Shown: positions 30,266-39,949 of the stretch, in pieces
How positions within the stretch are numbered: position 1 is the first letter of the stretch
Layout of the letters: the number at the start of each line of letters is the position of its first letter
NCBI RefSeq assembly: GCF_030547075.1
Contig: NZ_JAUOQH010000022.1
Location: 1-64,000 of the forward strand
Length of the DNA stretch: 64,000 nucleotides
Direction of reading: 5' to 3'
Source of the DNA: Alteromonas sp. 1_MG-2023
GTDB taxonomy: Bacteria; Pseudomonadota; Gammaproteobacteria; Enterobacterales; Alteromonadaceae
Made by a program: the position numbers and the translations under genes
The notes under the pieces: generated by a model
Database searches by the model: none
The model's input: the letters and a program-made list of their open reading frames with translations, nothing else
Told to the model about the DNA's origin: nothing

Positions 30266-30595
30266 CTAGGCCTTTAAGCTTAACTTACCGGTCAAAATAT
30301 CTTTAAACATAACCCAATCACCCAGCAGGCTGTAAAGCGGGTGGCGAAAAGTCGCAGGTCTGTTTTTCTCATAAAAGAAGTGACCTACCCAGGCAAACCC
30401 ATATCCCACCACCGGAATAAACCACAGTAGGGCTAAGTTGCCTGTTACTATGCTGCTAGCAATAACGGCTAAGACCAACCACGACCCAATAAAATGTAAT
30501 CTTCTGCAGGTCAGATTGGTGTGTTCTGCAAGGTAGTAGGGATAGAATTCACTAAACGAGCTAAATTGCGTGTGAACGTTAGATTCTGTGGTCAT
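30266..30595 (-). CDS. Mpo1-like (DUF962) small membrane protein
   Basis: A 109-residue DUF962 protein. Conserved features: FYLAEH-type motif (FYPYYLAEHTN), RRLHFIGSWLVL, and GYGFAWVGHFFYEKNRPATFRHPLYSLLGDWVMF, with two hydrophobic helices. The yeast relative Mpo1 is an ER dioxygenase acting on 2-hydroxy fatty acids through conserved histidines, and His 25-, 34- and 72-type positions are kept here. The bacterial role is not established. It stands alone between convergent and divergent neighbours. Confidence 0.87.
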   Translation of the reverse strand: MTTESNVHTQFSSFSEFYPYYLAEHTNLTCRRLHFIGSWLVLAVIASSIVTGNLALLWFIPVVGYGFAWVGHFFYEKNRPATFRHPLYSLLGDWVMFKDILTGKLSLKA

Positions 30596-30769
30596 GGCGT
30601 ACCCCTTTGGCGAATATGGTTACGGCTAAGTTAACAACAAATTAACACGCAGTTTCATGTAAGTATGTCGTGAATACGACATTGTTGCAGTTTTTTTTAG
30701 CGGTTGTTTTTTCACATCAGTTACCCCATATTCATTGTCAGAAAATAAATTGTTAAGAAGGCCCTCTTT

Positions 30770-31639
30770 ATGGACAATCTTGTTGCGAATAACTCGGCAA
30801 CTATCGTTGATATTACTGTTGAAAACTTTCAACAAGTTATCTTGGAAGCATCGCAAGAAAAGCTTGTGCTTATTGATTTTTGGGCAGACTGGTGCGAGCC
30901 ATGTAAAGACTTACTGCCAATCTTAGAAAAGATAGCCGGAGATTATGCTGACCACCTTATTTTAGCTAAGGTTGACTGTGAAGCGCAGCAAGAAGTCGCT
31001 GGGCAGTTTGGTATTCGCAGTTTACCAACGGTGATGGTAATACAAAACGGTCAGCCGGTAGATGGTTTTGCGGGTGTGCAACCTGAAGCTCAAATTCGCG
31101 AGATGTTGGCTAAATACCTTCCTAATCCTGAAGATGACTTTCTAGCCGCAGCCGGTCAAGCCATTCAAAAAGGCGACTACGTAGAAGGTTTGGCAAATGC
31201 CAAGCAAGTTTTAGAGTTGAGCCCAGATAATATCAATGCCAAGTATATGGTTATTGATTGCTATATCGAGACGGGATCGATTGACCAAGCTAAAGCGTTA
31301 TTATCAGAGATAAAACTGGTCGATCAGGATGCGCGCTACAATACGCTAAACGGTAAAATAGAACTTGCTGAACAAGCTGCTGATACACCAGAAATACGTC
31401 AGTTACAGAGTGCGGTTGAAGCTAATCCCGATGATTTACAGCTTAAAGTAGATTTAGCCGTTCAACTTCATCAGGCTAATAAATCGGAAGAAGCCTTGTC
31501 ACTGCTGTTAACGGTACTCAAAAAGGAGCTTGGGTTTGGTGACGCCCGTAAAATTATGCTGGATATGATAAATGCGCTAACCGATGGGGATGCGCTGAAA
31601 TCTGAGTACCGACGCAAGGTTTATAGTTTACTGTATTAA
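30770..31639 (+). CDS. cnoX: Thioredoxin-TPR co-chaperone, CnoX/YbbN-like
   Basis: A 289-residue protein with an N-terminal thioredoxin fold (about 10-120) and a TPR-like C-terminal half (about 130-289). The active site is a full CxxC, WCEPCK, whereas E. coli CnoX has lost the first Cys. CnoX proteins hold oxidatively unfolded proteins and pass them to GroEL/DnaK. With the CxxC it may also reduce mixed disulfides, as reported for Caulobacter-type members. TTAAGAAGG lies upstream of the ATG at 30770. Two stem-loops follow the gene. Confidence 0.88.
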   Translation: MDNLVANNSATIVDITVENFQQVILEASQEKLVLIDFWADWCEPCKDLLPILEKIAGDYADHLILAKVDCEAQQEVAGQFGIRSLPTVMVIQNGQPVDGFAGVQPEAQIREMLAKYLPNPEDDFLAAAGQAIQKGDYVEGLANAKQVLELSPDNINAKYMVIDCYIETGSIDQAKALLSEIKLVDQDARYNTLNGKIELAEQAADTPEIRQLQSAVEANPDDLQLKVDLAVQLHQANKSEEALSLLLTVLKKELGFGDARKIMLDMINALTDGDALKSEYRRKVYSLLY

Positions 31640-31656
31640 CTTGAAGCGGTAATGGG

Positions 31657-31682
31657 CCATACGTAAGTGTATTTACGTATGG
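31657..31682. repeat. Stem-loop downstream of cnoX
   Basis: Perfect 10-bp inverted repeat CCATACGTAA / TTACGTATGG with a 6-base loop. There is no T tract. It lies 18 bases after the cnoX stop and before the terminator, so it would be in the 3' end of the mRNA. Confidence 0.5.
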
Positions 31683-31703
31683 GTGCTTGAATGAAAATAA
31701 CTT

Positions 31704-31733
31704 AACAGGAGCGCGAACGCGCTCTTGTTGTTT
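31704..31733 (+). terminator. Probable terminator after cnoX
   Basis: Stem AACAGGAGCGC / GCGCTCTTGTT with one G-T pair and a short loop, then T-rich TGTTTCTG. The U tract is imperfect. Confidence 0.6.
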
Positions 31734-31790
31734 CTGTAGTGAAGTCTAGCCCTAAAATTAGCATTTAAACCTTCCTTCTAGAGCGTTAAC

Positions 31791-31860
31791 CTATACTGGG
31801 AACCCGTGTCTATACCTAGAAGCTATACCAAAACCTATAGCCAAAACCTATACCAATAAT
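31791..31860. repeat. Degenerate 12-13 bp tandem repeat abutting a stop codon
   Basis: Units of CTATACCNAAAAC type at 31791, 31810, 31823, 31835 and 31848. The last unit ends on the base before the stop codon of the minus-strand gene at 31861. Confidence 0.65.
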
Positions 31861-32286
31861 TTAGATTTTCTCAATTGGAGAGAAACCTTCTTTATTTAGC
31901 CAGTTAAGAGCCGAAAAATAATTTTGAAAGTAGTTTCTTTCGTACCCTTGAAGATTGAATGCTCTTTCTTTAGCTGGGTGGGTATATTCCAGCTGGGCGC
32001 GCTTTACCATGCCTGAGTCGAGCACATAGGCCGAGCGGCGAAGTCCTCTAGTAATGTTAGTTTTAATAGCATCGGTGAGTAGTTGTTGGGTTTCAGGCGT
32101 TGATAATACCCACCTGCGACCATCTAGCAAGGCAGCCCATGGTTTATCTTCAAACCTTAGTACTAAATCGTACATTTCTTCAGTAAAGGCTTCGGCGGTT
32201 TTTAAATTCCACGCACCCGTGGCAAACACTTCCAACACATTCCCAGAGATATCTAACGCAAAATTTCCGTATTTGGGAAAACGCAT
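31861..32286 (-). CDS. Uncharacterised protein, SpoIIAA/STAS-like in outline
   Basis: A 141-residue soluble protein. Its pattern (LDISGNVLEVFATGAWNLKTAEAFTEEMYDLV then KPWAALLDGRRWVLSTPE) looks like the SpoIIAA/STAS-like fold, with alternating strands and helices, and YVLDSGMVKRAQLEY follows. I cannot name its function. CGGAAAC lies upstream of the ATG at 32286. It is monocistronic. Confidence 0.6.
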   Translation of the reverse strand: MRFPKYGNFALDISGNVLEVFATGAWNLKTAEAFTEEMYDLVLRFEDKPWAALLDGRRWVLSTPETQQLLTDAIKTNITRGLRRSAYVLDSGMVKRAQLEYTHPAKERAFNLQGYERNYFQNYFSALNWLNKEGFSPIEKI

Positions 32287-32593
32287 GAATTTGTTTCCGT
32301 GATATTAAGTGCAATACTTTACGTATAGCAGAAGATAGATATTTTGCACTATTTAGGGCTAAAAAAATCGCAAATTTTCAGTAAGTTGAACCTTAAACGT
32401 TTGTATCAGCGCGCCGTTAGCAAATGCGCGACTGATTACGCTTATCTGTCGATTCGAATTTGCAGTTGTTATTTAAGTACACAGCTATAGGCGGTACTAT
32501 GAATAGCTTTAATACGTTAGCTTGCATGGTGTAAATTTAAAAGAGTACAAAAAAATACATAAGTGTTTTTTAAGTCAAATAATGAGGTAAATG
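32287..32593. other. Intergenic region without a gene
   Basis: AT-rich spacer between the divergent STAS-like gene and the DUF2065 gene. An inverted repeat AGTGCAA / TTGCACT spans 32308-32350 close to the minus-strand start. No other structure is clear. Confidence 0.45.
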
Positions 32594-32779
32594 ATGGATT
32601 GGCTTTGGCCTGCACTAGCGATAGTGCTTATTGTAGAGGGCATTGGCCCACTGTTATTCCCCACTCGCTGGCGCTTATACCTATTACGAATAAGCCAATT
32701 GCCCACTAACCAACTTCGTCAAACCGGTGGTGTTTTGGTAGTAATAGGGGCGGTCTGCCTTTTTTACTTGTTGAAATAA
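32594..32779 (+). CDS. DUF2065 (YjeT-like) small membrane protein
   Basis: A 61-residue protein with two hydrophobic helices (WPALAIVLIVEGIGPLLFP and GGVLVVIGAVCLFYLL), matching DUF2065. GAGGT at 32584-32588 is 5 bases from ATG 32594 and 2 from ATG 32591, which favours 32594. The family commonly sits upstream of purA in gammaproteobacteria, as here (purA starts 170 bases on). Function unknown. Confidence 0.85.
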   Translation: MDWLWPALAIVLIVEGIGPLLFPTRWRLYLLRISQLPTNQLRQTGGVLVVIGAVCLFYLLK

Positions 32780-32946
32780 GTTTAAATTCTTTACTAAAAA
32801 TATCTCTAATATACAGTCGCTTAGCGTGCCTTGTATGGATGTAGTTTAAAAAATTGCCATAAGTGGCGTATTTTTGCGCATAAAACAGATGATAATAGGT
32901 GTGAATTTTTGATAGAATCCCCGCCTAATTTTCTTACACAATATGA

Positions 32947-34248
<1,302 letters not shown>

Positions 34249-34275
34249 ACTAGCCCAGTCTAATAAGCTAAATTT

Positions 34276-34311
34276 AAAGCCTGGTACTTATTTTAAGTGC
34301 CGGGCTTTTTT
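34276..34311 (+). terminator. Rho-independent terminator after purA
   Basis: Stem AAAGCC(T)GG(T)ACTT / AAGT(G)CC(G)GGCTTT around ATTTT, then a T run. It lies 28 bases after the stop. Confidence 0.85.
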
Positions 34312-34485
34312 GTACAGGCAGAAAACGATGGTTGAGGTAATAATTAAGCATCAATTAACAAAATAATTGGGTTGTGGTTTATTGCCCTTATTACTATAAG
34401 ATGAATAATGGTTTAATCGGCTGAACCTGTCCCTGAATTTAAAACCTAGCAGGCCAGCAGCCTTCACACGCAGGTGGAAAGTATT

Positions 34486-35892
34486 ATGTCTAATCATCCA
34501 ACCCTTCATGCCGTAGAGCCCGGCTTTTGCTTTCTTGATACGGTCGCTACGCTTCAGACCAGCTTCAAATCCGGTAAAACCCGTTCAATAGCGTGGCGCA
34601 AGAGTCAACTTGATGCCCTAAAGCGCCTGCTTGTAGAAAATGAAAAAGAAATTCTCCATGCCCTTAACCAAGACTTAGGTAAAAGCGAGAGTGAAGCTTA
34701 TGTAGCCGAGCATGGGTTTTTATTATCTGACATTAAGCACACCGCAAAGCATTTAAATAAATGGATGCAGCCCCGCAAGGTATCAACCCCACTTATAGCA
34801 TGGCCGGGAAAAAGCTTTCAACAACCCGAACCTCTTGGCACAGTGCTTATCATAGGTGCGTGGAATTACCCCCTTCAGTTGCTACTAGCACCTTATATTG
34901 CCGCATTAGCTGCGGGCAATTGTGCGGTGTTAAAACCATCAGAATTAGCCGTTGAAACCTCAGCTATTGTGGCCAAACTCATTCCCCAGTATATGGATAC
35001 TTCATGTGTAGAAGTCATTGAAGGCGGAAAAGAAGAGTCGTCGGCATTACTTTCCTGCAAGTGGGATCATATTTTTTATACGGGCGGAGAAGCGGTAGGC
35101 AAAATTGTGATGTCTGCGGCCGCTAGGCATTTAACCCCAGTTACGCTAGAACTGGGTGGCAAAAGCCCTTGTATCGTTGATAGCAGCACCAACTTAAAGA
35201 TTACTGCCCGTCGCATAGTCTGGGGCAAGTGGATGAATGCGGGGCAAACCTGCATAGCGCCCGACTACGTGCTAGTGGTGAAAGGCTTTGAACAAAAGCT
35301 AATAGACGCTATTAAAAAGGAACTTAAATCTCAGTTTGGTAAAAACCCATTTTCTTCAGATGATTACGGCAACATTATTAATACTCGCCACTTACACCGT
35401 CTTCAAGGCTATTTAGATGGTGTTAATGTAGTTTACGGGGGGGATGTAAACGAAGCACGACCTGCAATGACACCCACCTTGGTGCTCGACCCCGCAAAAG
35501 ACAGTGCCATTATGCAAGAAGAAATATTCGGACCTATTCTGCCCATAGTGCCTATAGACTCAATTGATGAGGCCATTAGCTTTATTAACGACCGACCAAA
35601 ACCACTCGCGCTGTATGCGTTCAGTGATGACGATAAAGTACTTAATAACATCATTGAAAAAACCAGCTCTGGCAGTGTGTGTACTAACGATACAATGATT
35701 TTTATGACTAACCCCGAACTTCCTTTTGGCGGAGTGGGTAACAGCGGTATGGGGAGCTACCATGGGCAAGCTGGGTTCGATACCTTTAGTCACCTAAAGA
35801 CAGTAATGAAGCGGGCTTTCGCCTTAGATGCCCCCGTACGCTATGCACCGTTTTCTAAATTCAAACTATCATTACTGAAAAAATTCTTATAG
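34486..35892 (+). CDS. Aldehyde dehydrogenase, class-3-like
   Basis: A 468-residue NAD(P)-dependent aldehyde dehydrogenase. Its short length and shape match the ALDH3/coniferyl-aldehyde group. Catalytic residues: Glu in TLELGGKSPCIVD (about 222) and Cys in NAGQTCIAPDYVL (about 256), with EEIFGPILPI further on. The C-terminus runs to a basic-hydrophobic SKFKLSLLKKFL, like the membrane-anchoring tails of fatty aldehyde dehydrogenases. I set the ATG at 34486 because AGGTGG lies 8 bases upstream; a GTG at 34474 is also in frame. A VOC protein follows 10 bases later. Confidence 0.92.
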   Translation: MSNHPTLHAVEPGFCFLDTVATLQTSFKSGKTRSIAWRKSQLDALKRLLVENEKEILHALNQDLGKSESEAYVAEHGFLLSDIKHTAKHLNKWMQPRKVSTPLIAWPGKSFQQPEPLGTVLIIGAWNYPLQLLLAPYIAALAAGNCAVLKPSELAVETSAIVAKLIPQYMDTSCVEVIEGGKEESSALLSCKWDHIFYTGGEAVGKIVMSAAARHLTPVTLELGGKSPCIVDSSTNLKITARRIVWGKWMNAGQTCIAPDYVLVVKGFEQKLIDAIKKELKSQFGKNPFSSDDYGNIINTRHLHRLQGYLDGVNVVYGGDVNEARPAMTPTLVLDPAKDSAIMQEEIFGPILPIVPIDSIDEAISFINDRPKPLALYAFSDDDKVLNNIIEKTSSGSVCTNDTMIFMTNPELPFGGVGNSGMGSYHGQAGFDTFSHLKTVMKRAFALDAPVRYAPFSKFKLSLLKKFL

Positions 35893-35902
35893 GACTTAAC
35901 GT

Positions 35903-36322
35903 ATGGCGCAGCCGTTTCATTTAGCAATACCGGTTAGTAATCTTGCTAATGCAGAAGCCTTCTATGGAGAACTGTTAGGCTGTGAAAAAGGCCGCAGTGA
36001 TAGCCAATGGATTGATTGGAATTTTTTCGGTCATCAGTTGGTGACACACCGCGTTGAAAAAATGCCGTCACCGCCTTCCCATAATGGGGTTGATAGTCAT
36101 GCTGTGCCCGTGCCGCATTTTGGTGTGGTGCTTAATATGCAGCAGTGGAAGGCGCTAGCCGACAAGGTAAGCGCTGCAGATATTGAATTTGTTATTGAGC
36201 CTTACATTCGATTTAAAGACCAGCCAGGCGAGCAAGCCACGATGTTTTTTATGGACTACTGTGGTAATGCACTAGAGTTCAAAGCATTTGCCTCTATCGA
36301 ACAGTTATTTGCGACAGATTAA
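35903..36322 (+). CDS. VOC-superfamily (glyoxalase/dioxygenase-like) protein
   Basis: A 139-residue VOC-fold protein with two beta-alpha-beta-beta-beta modules: FHLAIPVSNLANAEAFYGELLGC at the start and HFGVVLNMQQWKALADKV in the middle. Possible metal ligands are the His of FHLAI, the His of PHFGV and the Glu of NALEFKAF. The reaction is not predictable. It is probably co-transcribed with the aldehyde dehydrogenase 10 bases upstream, suggesting a detoxifying pair. Confidence 0.82.
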   Translation: MAQPFHLAIPVSNLANAEAFYGELLGCEKGRSDSQWIDWNFFGHQLVTHRVEKMPSPPSHNGVDSHAVPVPHFGVVLNMQQWKALADKVSAADIEFVIEPYIRFKDQPGEQATMFFMDYCGNALEFKAFASIEQLFATD

Positions 36323-36338
36323 AATCGATTTAACCCTG

Positions 36339-36372
36339 AGCGCTTTCTAGGTCGAAAGCGCTGCCATTTTGC
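36339..36372. terminator. Possible terminator between the VOC gene and ggt
   Basis: Perfect 9-bp stem AGCGCTTTC / GAAAGCGCT with loop TAGGTC; only a weak ATTTTG follows on the plus strand. It sits between convergent genes. Confidence 0.5.
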
Positions 36373-36398
36373 TCGTTGACGTCAAGAGATTATGCTCA

Positions 36399-38072
36399 TT
36401 AACGTGCAGACACTATACTTTTACCGCGCCCACTTGCTTCGGAAGCGGCTTCTACACCTTGCGCTGTACGCTTAATTAAATGCACATCACCAAAGCGACG
36501 ATTATCTATGGTGTAGCCCATGTCTGTTAATTCAGCCAATGTTGCCTCATCAAATCCAGGGTGAACACGAATGGTATCTTTAGGTAGCAATTGGTGATGA
36601 AAACGAGGAGCGTTAGCAGATTTTGTGGCATCAAAATCGAACAATAATGCGTTTAACAAGGACTGTGCTACCGACGAAATAATGGTTGTTCCACCAGGCG
36701 AGCCGGTTACTAAAACAACATCACCGCCTTGTTTTACTAGGGTGGGTGTCATTGAAGATAACATGCGCTTATAAGGCGAAATGGCATTAGCTTCACCGCC
36801 CACGGCACCAAAGAAATTAGGTACGCCAGGCTTAGCACTAAAATCATCCATCTCATCGTTAAGCAAGAACCCGGCCCCAGCCACTACCACGCCACTACCA
36901 AAAGTAAGGTTAATGGTGGTGGTATTAGCAATGGCGTTACCCCATTTATCCATAATAGAAAAGTGGGTGGTGTCTTCGCTTTCTTTTAGGCCAGGTTTCA
37001 CACTTGGCGTGTCTGAAATACTGTTTGGCTGAATAAGTGCAGCACGGGCTTTGATATAGTCAGGGGCAACAAGTTTAGCAACCGGTACTTCAACAAAATC
37101 AGGATCGCCGAGGTATTCTGCTCTATCGGCAAAAACGCGTTTACCAATTTCAGACATAACATGTAGGTACGCTGCGCTGTTATGTTCTGGCAGAGTATGA
37201 TTGCTGCCGTAGCTTTCTAGCATGCCAATCCACTGCGCCACAGCTACGCCGCCTGAGCTTGGTGGTGGTGCTGTTACTAGGGTGTAGCCTTGCCAGTTAA
37301 GTTCAAGAGGTTTACGCCATACCGCTTTATAAGCCGCAAGGTCACTGTGGTTAATTAGGCCACCATTATCTTGCATGAAGGTAACAATTTTCTTGGCAAC
37401 CTCGCCTTGGTAAAATCCATCTTGGCCATGCTGTTGGATCGCTTTTAGCGTACTGGCTAATTCAGGTTGCTTGAACATTGTATTGGCTTTGGCGTGTTCA
37501 AAGTAACTAGCAAAGTTACTGTTTAAGCCTTGTTCGCGAGTGCGAGCTAAATATCGGGTGATGTTACTGGCAAGTTTGTCAGGTACTAAAAAGCCATTTT
37601 CAGCCAGTTCAACCGCAGGTGCCACAAGGCGGCTCCACGGTAAGCTGCCGTATTTTTGATGTGCAGCCCACATGCCAGCAACCGTGCCTGGAATACCTGC
37701 TGCTTTCGCGCCAAAGAGTGATTCGTAAGGTTTTACATCCCCCTCGTCATCTAAGTACATATCTCGATGTGCATCAGACGGTGCCATTTCGCGGTAATCA
37801 AGAAAGTCGGTACTGCCTTCAAACGCAATGGTCATAAAGCCACCGCCGCCCACATTACCTGCTTCAGGTAAGGTCACGGCCAGCACAAACTGCGCGGTAA
37901 TGGCAGCATCTACCGCATTACCGCCGTCTTCTAAAACAGCATACGCGGCGTCGGCACTGAAAGTATCTGGCATTGCCACAGCTTGCTGCTGAGTAGATGT
38001 TGAATCTATGGCCGTTTGACTACATGCCGTGAGTAATATGAATGAGAATAGAAAAAACGTTTTCTTCAACAC
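36399..38072 (-). CDS. ggt: Gamma-glutamyltransferase (lipoprotein)
   Basis: A 557-residue gamma-glutamyltransferase, which cleaves glutathione and other gamma-glutamyl compounds in the periplasm. It is made as a precursor that cuts itself at the Thr of ESEDTTHFSIMD (about 370) to give large and small subunits. GGAVDAAITAQ, GGGFMTI and GSGVVVAGAGFLLNDEMDDF are family segments, and GSPGGTTIISSV binds the glutamyl group. The signal ends in LLTAC, so it should be a lipoprotein. The start is GTG with AAGGAG 6 bases upstream. Confidence 0.94.
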   Translation of the reverse strand: MLKKTFFLFSFILLTACSQTAIDSTSTQQQAVAMPDTFSADAAYAVLEDGGNAVDAAITAQFVLAVTLPEAGNVGGGGFMTIAFEGSTDFLDYREMAPSDAHRDMYLDDEGDVKPYESLFGAKAAGIPGTVAGMWAAHQKYGSLPWSRLVAPAVELAENGFLVPDKLASNITRYLARTREQGLNSNFASYFEHAKANTMFKQPELASTLKAIQQHGQDGFYQGEVAKKIVTFMQDNGGLINHSDLAAYKAVWRKPLELNWQGYTLVTAPPPSSGGVAVAQWIGMLESYGSNHTLPEHNSAAYLHVMSEIGKRVFADRAEYLGDPDFVEVPVAKLVAPDYIKARAALIQPNSISDTPSVKPGLKESEDTTHFSIMDKWGNAIANTTTINLTFGSGVVVAGAGFLLNDEMDDFSAKPGVPNFFGAVGGEANAISPYKRMLSSMTPTLVKQGGDVVLVTGSPGGTTIISSVAQSLLNALLFDFDATKSANAPRFHHQLLPKDTIRVHPGFDEATLAELTDMGYTIDNRRFGDVHLIKRTAQGVEAASEASGRGKSIVSAR

Positions 38073-38201
38073 CGCTAACTCCTTATAAATGGATAACTCT
38101 TTAAAAACTTATCTCTAGAATTTGAGTAAATTAAAACCTCAGTAAATATACTTTGCACACGCTTTTTGCTAGATCCAGTGCAAGCTTTTATGGGAGAAAC
38201 C

Positions 38202-39578
38202 CTAGCCAATCATAATAATGCTGGCAATGAGATAACCCACCAAGGTTAACCCGCCTGCCACAAGCGCGTAAGGAAACTGGGTTTTTACATGGGTTAATAC
38301 ATCACAGCCTGCGGCTAATGACGACACGGCAGTGGTATCGGAAATAGGCGAACAGTGATCGCCAAAAATACCGCCGCCTAAAATAGCTGCAACGACCAAC
38401 GAAGGCGGTAATCCAAGGGTTTGAATTAACGGTACGCCAATAGGGATAAGAATAGCAAAGGTGCCCCACGAGGTGCCTGTGGTAAACGACATTACCGCCC
38501 CTGCAATAAACAACATAGGTACGATGAAAACAAGGGGAAGGTATTCACCCACCACACCTGCCACAAATACACCTGTGCCTAAGTCTTTTAAACTATTTCC
38601 TAAGGTAAGAGAAAGCAGAACAATGGTGACAAGGGGAAGCAATTCCCCCATGCCTTTAAAGCCAATTTCCACCGCTTCTTTGTGGGTGAAGCGTTTGTGC
38701 CAAAGTAAAAGACCATAGGCGATAGCGGTGGCAAGTGCCGTTGCATACAGCACAGACTTGCTGCCACTGCCTTCAGATAAAGTGCCGTTGCCTGTCCAAA
38801 ACATAAAGCCCACCATGCTTAGCACCATAGTGAGTAGGGGGACTATCATGTAACGCGCTTTGGTAGCCGTTTCTGTTTGTTGGGGAATGTCTGTCTTCGA
38901 GAGGGTTTTCTCTTCTATCGCTAACGGACCGTGTACTTTGTCTGCGGCTATGGTGTAAGCCACAATCAGCAAAGTGAAAATAGCGTAGAAGTTAAAAAAT
39001 ACACTGCCCCACAATATTGAGGCTGAAGAAGCTGGTAACTCGTAGGTGTCTAGCAAGCTTAAAATGAATGCTCCCCAACCATTGAGTAAAATGAGTATGC
39101 AAACTGGGGCGCTGGTGGAATCAATTATATACGCCAAACGGGCGCGGCTCATGCCGAAGCGGTCGAATAGCCCTCGGGCAAAAATCCCAGCAGTTAGCAC
39201 ACTTAAATTCGATTCTATAAATACCGCGATACCAGTAAACATAGTAAGGCTGCCAACCTGTTTCTTATTCTTGGCAACGCCTTTGCCTACTAGGTAGTTA
39301 ACCGTAGCGGTTACACCGCCAGAATCGCGAATAAAGGCCAATAATGCACCTACCAATACGGAAAATAGAATGACACGGGTATTACCTGGGCTAGACGCGG
39401 TATCGACTACGCGCTCTATAGCATTAATTGGCGCAAGAAAGCTGGTGGTGGGGCTTGCCGTTAGCAAAATAAGTGCTTCAGAGCACAGCACCGCTAGTAG
39501 CAATGCCAAAATAACTTCTTTTTTCCAGAATACGACAATGATCGCAACCAATGGGGGGATAATTGATACCCAATCCAT
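38202..39578 (-). CDS. NhaC-family Na+/H+ antiporter
   Basis: A 458-residue inner-membrane transporter of the NhaC-type antiporter family, with about 11-12 hydrophobic helices. Family-like segments: IPPLVAIIVVFWKKEV at the start, FIESNLSVLTAG, STSAPVCILILLNGWG, MSFTTGTSWGTFAILIPI and GGGIFGDHCSPISDTTAVSS. Some relatives exchange malate or lactate for Na+, so the solute is uncertain. I chose ATG 39578 because GGAAAG precedes it; ATG 39590 is 4 codons upstream. ggt lies 130 bases downstream. Confidence 0.88.
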   Translation of the reverse strand: MDWVSIIPPLVAIIVVFWKKEVILALLLAVLCSEALILLTASPTTSFLAPINAIERVVDTASSPGNTRVILFSVLVGALLAFIRDSGGVTATVNYLVGKGVAKNKKQVGSLTMFTGIAVFIESNLSVLTAGIFARGLFDRFGMSRARLAYIIDSTSAPVCILILLNGWGAFILSLLDTYELPASSASILWGSVFFNFYAIFTLLIVAYTIAADKVHGPLAIEEKTLSKTDIPQQTETATKARYMIVPLLTMVLSMVGFMFWTGNGTLSEGSGSKSVLYATALATAIAYGLLLWHKRFTHKEAVEIGFKGMGELLPLVTIVLLSLTLGNSLKDLGTGVFVAGVVGEYLPLVFIVPMLFIAGAVMSFTTGTSWGTFAILIPIGVPLIQTLGLPPSLVVAAILGGGIFGDHCSPISDTTAVSSLAAGCDVLTHVKTQFPYALVAGGLTLVGYLIASIIMIG

Positions 39579-39949
39579 ACTACTTTCCATACTTTATTAT
39601 TGTGAAATACTGCCATTCGCTTAAAGGCGAATATCTGAGCTTAAACGTTGATACTAAATGCAAACGACGCTGTTCGCGATTGCCGAAACGAATGACTTGC
39701 GAGTAAGCTGCACATTGCATAGCAATTCATAGGCATTAACATGAGCAATAGCAATAGCAATAGCAATAGCAATAGCAATAGCGATAAGCGTAACGCATAG
39801 CACACGGTTAATTCCACAGAATGACACGTATTTATTCTGTATGCATTGGTTTTTGATACCATGGCAATTAATATGCGTATCAAACCTTAACTTATCGTTA
39901 TACGTACACCGTTAACTGTTAAAAAATAAACCATTACCTAGGATCTTAT
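39579..39949. other. Divergent intergenic region with a hexanucleotide repeat
   Basis: This 371-base region carries the promoters of the NhaC-type gene (minus) and the NagZ-like gene (plus). Its main structure is the AGCAAT array at 39744-39785. AGGA lies just before the TTG start of the NagZ gene. Confidence 0.6.
39744..39785. repeat. Hexanucleotide simple repeat (AGCAAT)6 plus one variant unit
   Basis: Six perfect AGCAAT copies followed by AGCGAT. An ATG directly precedes the array at 39741, giving a 19-codon frame coding mostly Ser-Asn; it has only a weak AGG upstream and is probably not a gene. The array lies 163 bases from the NhaC-type start and 165 from the NagZ start. Simple repeats of this kind can change length by slippage. 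Confidence 0.85.

Noticed and set aside
39641..39883. Minus-strand frame with a poly-Leu stretch
   Set aside because: It is only the reverse reading of the AGCAAT array, which gives a Leu run; no RBS.
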